Both the position numbers and the translations under genes were made by a program. From contig OY744470.1 in NCBI GenBank assembly GCA_963556145.1, forward strand, positions 1,116,001-1,180,000: a DNA stretch of 64,000 bases, written 5' to 3'. This document shows positions 56,119 to 64,000 of the stretch, one piece after another. Positions within the stretch are counted from its first letter, which is position 1; each line of letters starts with the position of its first letter. The DNA comes from Hygrocybe punicea. Taxonomy: Eukaryota > Basidiomycota > Agaricomycetes > Agaricales > Hygrophoraceae. The notes under the pieces are model-generated. The model was not told the DNA's origin and searched no databases. It saw only the letters and a program-made list of their open reading frames with translations.

Positions 56119-59100
56119 TCACTCATCGAAGTCATCGCCCGATCCCTCCAACTCCCCGTCATCTGGGATCCTTTCTGTGTCTGCTTCCTCGTCAGCCAAC
56201 AGTTCCATCAGCCATGCCTCCTCTGTGTATGCCTGTTGTCGACGTGTGCGCCTCAGTTGCTCATCAATATCAGTTTCCTTGCAACCCGAAAACAACAAGT
56301 TGAGTGATCGAGGTAGCCACTTCGACCTCTGGCGACCGTATAAACGGTTTTGTAGGTCATCTGAGTTATCATTTAAGGCCTCGTCTCGTTCTTTCTCGGT
56401 CTGGACCCATTTCTTCATCTCTGTTCGCCATCCTGCACGAGACTTGACCAGCCCTGACTGTGGCTTCAATGTTTCTTCATCAATCTCATTGATGTCGGCA
56501 TCATCTTCTTCCAGTAAGTCGGCATAGCGGGGCACCACAAGAAGCTCTGCCACTTTGGTGTCTTCATGATTTTGCCGTTTCTTGCATTCTTGAATAAAAC
56601 CTGCTTCTTGATGCGATATTTTAATATCAGCACCCACCTGTGGATATGGAATTAGTAATGGTAGGACAATTTTAAACAATTCCAAGTTTCAGCCTCACCT
56701 TTGCCATTTTCTCAAGCCTCGGCAACTTCAAACGGTTCCGGAGACAGGTCTTCTTGATTTTGAGGTCGGAAAAGCTATGCTCAAGCCTGGCTTGATTTAC
56801 AGACATGACCAGTAGTAGGATTGCAAAGTCAGCAAGCTCAAAGACTGATTTAGTTGGCAAAAAGGCTCGCCACATTGTGAGAGGGTTGTCTCCCTATTAC
56901 GGTCATGAGTCATAATCCCTGCAGCAATCAATGTACAAGGCTCACATGAACATTCTGAAAGGACTCTTTATTTTTTGCCCAGTCCTCGAATGGACCAGTT
57001 GAGCTTAAATAGCTCAGAAAGGCTGCAGAAACTTCTCTTTCCTTTGCAAGTTTTGTAACTTGATAGTCCACCTCTTCGTCTGCAGAACGGGGAACCTTTG
57101 GGGGTCGGGAATGAACACGACGATAAGTCTAAGAAAATAGCTATTAGTAAAATGAACAAGGTCAATCAAAAAGCGTACATCAAGTAAGATGGTATTCAGT
57201 GTAAATGGGCTTGTCGCAGCTTTGTCACTGAAGCGTGAAATGCCTTCGAAGGGGTTGAGGACAAGTGCAAGGACAAACATAGGCTGGTCAAGGGCTTTCC
57301 AGCATTTCTCGACCCTCTTTGTCATGCCTACTGCAAGAGCTCGGTTTGTGTGCTTCTGAAAATACAAAAATATCCCTGCAAACATCAAAAGTACCTGGTC
57401 TGGGCACATACTGTCAGTTTGATTCATATTAATCCCAAGACAAATTGGCTCAAGATTGTCCACAACTGTCTTTAGGCGACGCCAAAATGCTGGGTTGTCT
57501 ATGAGCTCGCAATGTGCAGTCGCCTCGTCCTCGAGCTTCTGCCTTTTCTGACGATTTTTCTCTGCGCCAACTTGGGCGGTAATTATATCTCGCTTGCGAG
57601 AGATTACTGCCCTTCGCATGAAGTCTTTCAAATCTCCCAGACGGTCGAAGGCAATGAAATGTGTGGTCCAGCGGGTCATATTTGCAACCAGGAATGTGAG
57701 AACCTTTCCAGACATTTCTGACTGTGACTTGTTGAAGATTGAACGGACTTTTCCATGATTAAGAACCCAGCCGATAAGATCTGTAGCTTCTTCTGCAGTC
57801 TCGGCTGCATTGTCATTCTCGACAAAATATTCTCCCAAAATGAGCTGGAACTGAGTGTTCTCATCGATGGTGAGAAGCTGTGAACATTGTTCTGAATGGA
57901 GAAGGTTGACAGACCTGATGTGCACAACATGGTGGGCCAAATAACCATGGTCTCTTCACTACAAGTTCTTTCCTTCCTTTCTGGCTACCACTGTTGTTGT
58001 CGCAGCAAAATGCAATGACTTTGACCCCGTAAGTGTCCTCAGCCTTATCAATCATTCCCTCAAAAGCAATGCACATTGACAACCCATCTTTATTGTGTGC
58101 CGTAGCCAAGATGAGATCGACGAGATAGGTCTCCAAAGAAGGTAAGCATTGACACCAAGTTCATGAAACATGAACTTACCTTTCCATTAACTGATAAATT
58201 TACACCATTAACAGAGTCCCTTGACTCGTCTTTCCACCCATCGGCAGCCAGGATGGCATATTCACCTCATAATGCAACCTTTAGCCGTTTCAAGACATCT
58301 GCATCTGCATCGTCAAGCAACTGGCCTGAAACCTGCTGGCGTTAGTGATGGTCAGGTTCGGTTCGGTTCGGTTCGGGCCAAAAAAATCTGAACCTTGAAC
58401 TGAACCTGAGGTTCGGTTCAGCTCATATGCTGAACCTGTGAAAATACAAGTATACTAGCTAATCAATTTTCTCAATCCAAAATTTTCCTTTATTTCCTAC
58501 CACTCTACATTGTTGTTGTGCTAATGGTTTGACTCTTCAATTACATGTACTGTGTCCATGTTCACTGTGAATGAATCAATAGAATCTTGTGTTAGATGTG
58601 TCTGAAGCACAGTAAGCATGAAATTATCCTGGACAACTGTTCGGAGGGTCATTGCAAATGTTTTGCAGTATTTTAACAGGAAGGAAAGACCTTGCAATCA
58701 GTATAACTGAATCACACAACATGGCATCCTAGGCTGAATTTCAACTTTACATTTTAAAATATATTTAAGTTTGCAAATATTCATGTTACAGAAGCACTAA
58801 TTGCAACCGTATAAACTCTAACTAATCTAGATTCTGTTATTAATGGTGCTGAAATTTCAAGTCAGTAAATAGTTGGACCAAAACTAAGTCTCTACTCAGC
58901 AGAAATTAGACTAATATGTGAAAGATTAGGTTCAGGTTCGAACCAGTTCGAACCAGGTTCACAAGATTCCATCCTTGACTGAACCTTGAACTGAACCTAA
59001 GGTTCGGTTCAGGCATTACCCCGAACCTTGAACTGAACTTAGGTTCGGTTCATGTAGGTTCAGGTTCGAACCCAGGTTCAGAACCGAACTGTACCATCAA

Positions 59101-59415
59101 TAGCTGGCGTGATGGCATAACACTTCCTGCAGTCTCTCGGAAGAGCAAGAAGAGGAGAATGACCTCGGGGTCCTCAACCCATCGAAATGGGAGATTGGCC
59201 GAGATGGTTGCACAAAGGAACTGCTTGCGTACAATTTTCTCCTGCTCTTCTGTGAATGGGACTTGAATACCTCGGAAAACCTTCAGCCGAGACTGTTTCA
59301 GGGTTGACTCGACACTTTTAACCACTTTCCTCTTCAGCCGCTGGAGTGGGACAGAGGCTGCTACCCTGAGATCCTCTCGAATCACATCGTCGTGTAGGAC
59401 TGACTCTACCTGAAA
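56119..59415 (-). pseudogene. hAT transposase, split by another hAT-like element
   Basis: The N-terminal part (59111-59415) reads 'EKIVRKQFLCATISANLPFRW'. After the inserted element come 'QVSGQLLDDADADVLKRLK', then a TGA (58269-58267) and 'GEYAILAADGWKDESRDSVNG'. Next are 'AFCCDNNSGSQKGRKELVVKRPWLFGPPCCAHQ' split over frames, an intron (GTCTGT..CAG at about 57850-57915), and 'FQLILGEYFVEN'. The dimerisation region 'SVNQARLEHSFSDLKIKK' (56720-56815) follows, and an acidic tail ends 56119. The N-terminal DNA-binding part is missing. hAT transposases move elements with 8-bp duplications. Two lesions and a truncation make this copy dead. Confidence 0.82.
58343..59102. mobile_element. Non-autonomous hAT-like element, 760 bp
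   Basis: Ends TAGTGATGGTCAGGTTCGG and, inverted, TATTGATGGTACAGTTCGG. It is flanked by GCTGGCGT on both sides (58335-58342, 59103-59110). Subterminal GGTTCGGTTC words resemble those of the element at 31431. The inside is A/T-rich without genes. Removing it and one duplication restores the transposase frame ('PSRQ' to 'QVSG'). Confidence 0.88.
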
Positions 59416-59419
59416 CACA

Positions 59420-59500
59420 CATCTGTCTACTAAAGGTAATCGAACCGTGGGAACTCCAGTCACGTGACTACCCAGGCACACCTAATCCAAGTGCCCCCCC
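59420..59500 (-). mobile_element. SINE-like tRNA-derived sequence, copy B
   Basis: On the minus strand: a degenerate A box (about 59480-59490), then GTGCCTGGGTAGTCACGTGAC (palindrome at 59459-59468), 'GGAGTTCCCACGGTTCGATT' (a good B-box match), and 'GTAGACAGATG'. The order and spacing match copies A and C. It lies at the junction of the hAT and gypsy fragments. Confidence 0.5.
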
Positions 59501-60679
59501 TCCTTTAGCGACGCCCTCGTCGCTACCATCAAGACCAACCTCCCCAGTCCCCGTCACTGAGCCGTCCAGCAATGGGACACCCTCATCACCTGTCTCTAAC
59601 CCCACCCGCTCTCCGGTCTCCCCACAGTTGTCTTGCTCGGGTCTCAAGGCTTCAGCAGCTGCCAGCTTCGTCCCTTCTCTGAGCTCGAATAGTCAGAGTC
59701 GTCTGGCGTTAAAGGTGCCGCTCAACGGGGTGCTGTCTAACGTCTCCAATACGTAGGAGTTTCGGATGTGCAACACGACACGGCGTGGGGGGGACCAAAA
59801 GGGTACCAGCTTGCATTCACTAGAAAATACGTTGATCAGATCACTGTGATACACCTGTACTTGTTGATCAGTCTTGAATATAACTTCTCTTGGGGCCCGG
59901 CTCAGGACTTTCGCGTCAAAGATTGCTTTCCGCCGTGCAGCATGATCGACCGCGCAGGACCAACCGTCGAGGCGCATCTGCTCGGCATACGCCATGTGAA
60001 CCGCGAGGTCTGCCTCAGTGGGTAGGTGGACTGCTTCAGGGTTGACGGGGCCGGATGCATCTATTGGGAGCGCGAAGAATAGTTCGTTTGGCGAGAACTT
60101 GAGCGAGGGCAGCACACGATCGGAGAGACTCTTGACCGCGGCGTCAAGGTGCTCGGGCCAGTTCCGCGGGATGTCCTCCGCAGCCATGCGGTCATAGTCA
60201 TCTTCACCCAGGCCAGGGGCGCATAGGCACTTCAGCGTGGTCAGTAGGATCTTGTTAGAGCCCTTGATAAGGCCGTTGATCCATGGGGAGTAGGCGGCTA
60301 CGACGTGGTGTTTAGTACCTAGGTCAGCACAGCAATCACGCACCACCTCGCAGTCGAAGTGACTGCCACTGTCGGACATAAAGACATCCGGGGCCATGTA
60401 CGTGGTGGTGATTCGCGTGAGGCTGTCCACCATCGTCTTCCCTGAAGCCGACTTGGCTTTGAAGGCGAACAGCTTCCTGGAAAAGACGTCAGCGTAGAGG
60501 CCAATTTTGGAAAACCCACCTTTCCCCGGGGGCATGGAAGTATAGTCGCCCACGAGGAGTTCGAAAGGCCGGCGGCGGACGATGGGCTTCAGTAGCACGT
60601 TGTAGAGGCTCCGGGCCGTCTGGACCCGAATCCTCTTCATATCCCACATCGTCCCCGTCCATTCCCATTCATGTATCAT
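59501..60679 (-). pseudogene. Ty3/gypsy integrase fragment, inactive
   Basis: The integrase core is visible: 'FELLVGDYTSMPPGKGG' (first Asp), 'VFMSDSGSHFDCEVV' (second Asp) and 'YSPWINGLIKGSNKILL' (third site). At the third site a lysine (60265-60263) stands where gypsy integrases have the catalytic glutamate. The C-terminal tail continues to 'FNARRL', then TGA (59695-59693), and beyond it 'LFELREGTKLAAAEALRP' in the same frame. No reverse transcriptase, gag or LTR of this copy is attached; both ends are cut. Confidence 0.82.
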
Positions 60680-60758
60680 CGATTCCGCCCGATTCCGGCC
60701 GTTTCCATCGATTCCGCTCTGGATTCCGCCTCCGGATTCGTTCCTACATGCACTGCAA

Positions 60759-61185
60759 TGTCTCTAACGACCCGGAATCAGTATGTTTATAGTCATATAT
60801 CATGTATCTATGTTTCCCGTCTCCTAGTACATAGCATTCCTCCACTCCACTCCTCTCCTATCAGTTACAGCCTTCGGTTGTAGTACATAGTTACTACAGC
60901 ACAGGATCTCTCCCAGTAGTATAAAAGATGTACTCTTATACTACAACCATATAGAAAATACAGGTTATCGCTCCCCTTCAGTTCTATTTCTTAGTCCTCG
61001 CTTTGTATCATCTCCATATTAGTCTTCGTACTCCACTCCCTTCACTTCCCCTCTGATCCAGAACCCTGGATGCCGGTTGGATTGACTAGACACTACAAAG
61101 ACATTAAACTCCTCTGATCACTTCTTAGCTGATCACCACTTTCGTAGATTCCCGTTTCAGGTCTACAACCGAACTCGCCGTCACA
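60759..61185 (+). repeat. Putative 5' LTR of a gypsy-type element
   Basis: Starts TGTCTCTAACGACCC and ends GCCGTCACA (TGT...ACA ends). A TATAAAAG box lies near 60920. The next bases, ACTGGAGCCCACCGCGAGG, look like a tRNA primer-binding site just after an LTR. A gag frame follows 195 bases later. No second LTR is in the window, so this rests on position and ends only. Confidence 0.5.
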
Positions 61186-61379
61186 ACTGGAGCCCACCGC
61201 GAGGAGTTTATTTCTTTCTGTCTTTTCATACCCTCCCCACGGTCGGCTTTGACTTTCATGACGTTTCCCTCTTCTACCCGACTCTAGTTATTTAGTTCCG
61301 CTTACGACTTCGACCTCGACCTCGAACCTCCTCAACCGACCCGCTTTCCGACCCGCATCTCGATTTAGACATTCCTGAT

Positions 61380-63005
61380 ATGATGACCGGATTCATGCCT
61401 CTCCGAGGTGATCCCTCAGCCCCGACATTCGATGGAAACGAACTTGACCTCCCCCGCTTCTTCGACGAAATCGACATACTCGGTTCCGATTGTGGACTCA
61501 CGGACGCTTTGAAGATTCGCTATACGCTACGGTACCTCAACAACAACGATTACGAACTCTGGTCAACACTTCCCGCCGCCTCCGCTAAAGACTTCATCGC
61601 TTTCCGACGTGCCGTCTTCGACTTTTATCCCGGTGGAGTGGTACGGAGATACCACTCCGAGGGCTAGCTGGAGAATCTCGCAGAAGAGCTGGCGAGGAAG
61701 GATGGATTCGGACTGACTACTGACAGGGATCTATCTACAACGAACCGTGGGAGCCTCGTCACGTGACTAGGCACTCGCTACTACTCCACCGGTGCTACGG
61801 ATTCCATCCGGTATACGATCTCGGATCTCGATCAACTCACGCGACGACAATCGGCTTACGGTATAGAGAACAAAGCGGACTTAGGACAATATTTCCGGGA
61901 TTTCATACGTATTTCCGGTGTCTTGTTTGACAACGGCCGTCTATCGGATAAACAACGGAACACATACTTCGCCAACGGATTCGACTCAGACCTTCATCTA
62001 CGTATTGAAGAACGCCTCCATTACCTTCTTCCCTGTCATTACCACGACGATCCGTACCCGGTTGATATTTTCCACGACGCCGCGTTGTTTCTCCTTTCCG
62101 GTTACCGTTCCGTTCCGGAATCCGTTGTCACTGCAGCCCCCGTTGCCATTTCTAGTCCCGATTCCGGTCCCGCTCCCGTACCTGTCGCAGTCATTTTGCC
62201 TCCAGAACAGATCCCGTCCTCGATCCCGTCCTCGATCCCGCCCACTGTCGTTCATTCCATCCCCCACGTTCATTCCGGTCCTTCGTATACTCCGTCCCCG
62301 TCATCATGTTCCCCGTCCCCGTCCATTCCGGTGCCCGTCGAGACCATCATTTGTTTACAGGTTTTGTCATCCAGTCCCGTGTCGCCCCCGTCCGATCCCA
62401 CTCCCGATTTATCGATGCCGGTCAACGATTTATCCATTCCGTTTCCTATTTCGTCCCCGTCATCTCCGGTTTCGTCCCCTCCGGTTTCCGTCCACGAACT
62501 CGTACCGGACCCGCCCCCATTGTCCTCGGATTCTCCAGAAATAGACATACCGTCCCCGATATTGCCGCCATATTGTCCTCCGTCACCGTCTATCGAGATT
62601 CCGTCGACTTTGGTTGAGTATTCCGTACCCGTTCCCAATCCGGACTCCATTCCACCCCTTGTATTTGATTTCGATTCCGGTTCCGATTCCGTTATGTCGA
62701 CCCCTTCGTTCCCGGTTCCCCTCGTCGTTTCCGCTCCCGTATCGTTGTCAGTTCTGTCTCCACCCGCTTGGGGCACCCCATCATTTTTAGACCCGTCACG
62801 CGGCACACCCGTTATATGGGATCGTGTTGGTGTCGGCAGGTTCTCGATTTTATTTTATTTCTCGTTTCCGTTTTCATTCTACTTTGTCATCACATTTTGG
62901 ACCTCCGCCCCCTCAACACCTTGCTCGAATATTTGCAAGAAGTTCTCCGCCTCCTCTCGTCGTTCCGCCTCCGACCTTCTTTCAGAAACTCTTGTGGGGA
63001 TATAG
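61380..63005 (+). pseudogene. Gypsy gag with a long low-complexity tail, interrupted
   Basis: The first frame (to 61667) has 'PSAPTFDGNELDLPRFFDEID' and 'RYTLRYLNNNDYELW', typical of Ty3/gypsy capsid-like gag. After a 148-bp insert the reading resumes as 'TISDLDQL', 'QYFRDFIRISGVLFDNGRLS' and 'YFANGFDSDLHLRIEERL', then 'DIFHDAALFLLSG'. From about 62130 the frame is Pro/Ser/Val-rich, made of TCCGTT/CCGATT-type hexamers. No reverse transcriptase follows; the element is defective or has gag only. Confidence 0.65.
61648..61795 (-). mobile_element. SINE-like tRNA-derived insert, copy C
   Basis: 148 bp between direct repeats TACGGA (61642-61647, 61796-61801). The minus strand starts GCACCGGTGGAGTAGTAGCG (A-box-like), then GTGCCTAGTCACGTGAC (palindrome 61758-61767), 'GAGGCTCCCACGGTTCGTTG' (B-box-like) and 'GTAGATAGATCCC', as in copy A. 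It interrupts the gag frame. Confidence 0.6.
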
Positions 63006-63310
63006 ACCCATTTCCGTCACCTATTTTTGCGTTTTCGTCTTCCGTTCCGCTTTCCGTTCCCGCTCCCGTTTCTCATTTATTTATATTTTCATTTCCGTTT
63101 CTAGTTCTCTTTGTTTCCCGTCCTTTCCGGTCCCTTTTTGTTTCCGTTGTATTCCGGTCCCGTCCTCCTCCTCGACCCCCAGATTCCGGTTATCTTATCT
63201 CGTCGTTCCGTTTCCCTCTTTTCCGTTTATAGTTTTATTATGTACTCTATTTTTCTTTATGTACATTGTCCCGCATTCCGTTTTCCCTTTCCGTCCGTTC
63301 CCTTTTATTC
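62120..63310. repeat. Hexamer-rich (TCCGTT/CCGATT) low-complexity region
   Basis: Words TTCCGG, TCCCGT, GATTCCG and CCGTTTCCG recur throughout. All plus frames stay open, and purines are almost confined to one strand in parts. Similar words occur at 60670-60740. Confidence 0.75.
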
Positions 63311-64000
63311 CCTTCTCCCTTCGTCGAGTTTGGTGTCGATCATGTCGAGTTGACCCAGGATATGGGCCTGGTTCGCGCGTAGTCGATTTAGCTCCTTCGT
63401 CCAACGGGTTAGCTTGGTGTGGACCTCCGCGACGTATTCAGAAAGGCCGTCCGCGATCGTCGATATCTCCCTTTGCGTTTCCGTCGCCATCTTGCATACT
63501 GCCCGGACGTGGTCGTTGATTCCGGCTCCGATCCACGGGTGCTTGAACGGATTCCCTCGTCTCCCTTCGTCCCGCTCCGATTCCGTATCCGGTTCGACGT
63601 CGGTCAACGTCCGCTTACTCATCAACACCTCTCCAGTCCGCAACCTAGGCTTCCTCACGGGCTTTGGTATCTTCTTCGCGATGACCTTTCTCTTCGGACT
63701 ACCCACCTTCGCCTTCCCTTTCCTTTCCGCTTTTCCGGATCCGGTGGCCGGTCCCTTCGTCGATAACCCACAGCGTCGTTTAAGCCCTTTGCATCGATCG
63801 CACGCGTATCCCTCGATTCCGCGACAAACCGCGTTGGCGGTCACACACGCATCGCATTGCCGGATCCGGTACGATTGCATATACTACGGAATTGTTAGAC
63901 GGAAATGATATACGAGTCCGCGAGATATCACTTACCCCCAGAATCTTTCCCTTCGGTTCCGCGTCCTCGTTCCCGCTCGCATTCGAGAAATCGTTGCCGC
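63305..64000 (-). CDS. Cysteine-rich protein, partial at the window edge
   Basis: The last exon (63305-63890) begins with 'MQSYRIRQCDACVTANAVC', followed by 'CDRCKGLKRRCG', a Cys-x2-Cys cluster suited to bind zinc. Then comes a Lys-rich linker and a helical C-terminus ('ELNRLRANQAHILGQLDMID') that may be a coiled coil. Upstream an intron (GTAAGT at about 63940 to TAG near 63890) and an exon with 'GNEDAEPKGKILG' run off the window in frame. I know similar small cysteine-rich proteins near transposons in mushroom genomes but not their role. The start lies outside the window. Confidence 0.55.

Noticed and set aside
61918..62544. Arg/Pro/Ser-rich 208-codon frame overlapping gag
   Set aside because: Shifted reading of the hexamer-rich gag tail; conserved gag motifs are in the neighbouring frame.

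Overview
This window reads as a transposon-rich piece of a mushroom-forming basidiomycete (Agaricomycete) chromosome. Evidence: genes are split by short introns of about 45-70 bases with GT..AG ends. The gene families are typical of that class (FunK1 kinase, DUF6532, a SAM-like protein family), and so are the mobile elements (KDZ, Plavaka, Crypton, tyrosine-recombinase retroelements, Tad-like LINE). No bacterial-type operons or promoters and no rRNA or tRNA genes were seen.

Layout. 1-1.45 kb: decayed FunK1 kinase (minus). 1.6-1.9 kb: palindromic hAT-type MITE. 4.0-9.9 kb: decayed LINE carrying a SINE-like insert. 10.4 kb: half copy of the first MITE. 10.7-12.9 kb: five-exon trypsin-fold gene (minus) with a premature stop. 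15.25-19.0 kb: multi-exon Crypton recombinase (plus). 19.1-19.5 kb: minisatellite. 19.8-20.1 kb: short-chain dehydrogenase remnant. 20.4-25.9 kb: Tc1/mariner element with very long inverted ends, a dead transposase, a second SAM-like gene and another element nested in one end. 26.4-27.5 kb: coiled-coil protein gene. 29.6-35.2 kb: large proline-rich gene (minus) split by a 1.2-kb hAT-like element. 35.9-46.6 kb: KDZ locus, a small plus-strand companion gene facing a KDZ transposase/Ulp1 gene whose intron holds a 5.6-kb tyrosine-recombinase retroelement, which itself holds a solo LTR. 46.9-47.5 kb: 596-bp palindrome. 47.9-50.3 kb: DUF6532 gene. 51.1-54.2 kb: Plavaka transposase. 54.7-55.1 kb: near-perfect 417-bp palindrome. 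56.1-59.4 kb: hAT transposase broken by another hAT-like element. 59.5-60.7 kb: Ty3/gypsy integrase fragment. 60.8-63 kb: putative LTR and gag of another gypsy element. 63.3 kb to the edge: partial cysteine-rich protein gene.

The genes do not form a pathway. The window is a record of layered insertions, several resolved to the base through target-site duplications. Most point lesions in the coding parts fit C-to-T decay at CpG sites (arginine CGA to TGA stops, catalytic glutamate to lysine), as expected for silenced, methylated repeats. The observations most worth checking are the three-level nest inside the KDZ intron, the two-gene mariner, the three SINE-like copies and the shared lesion pattern.
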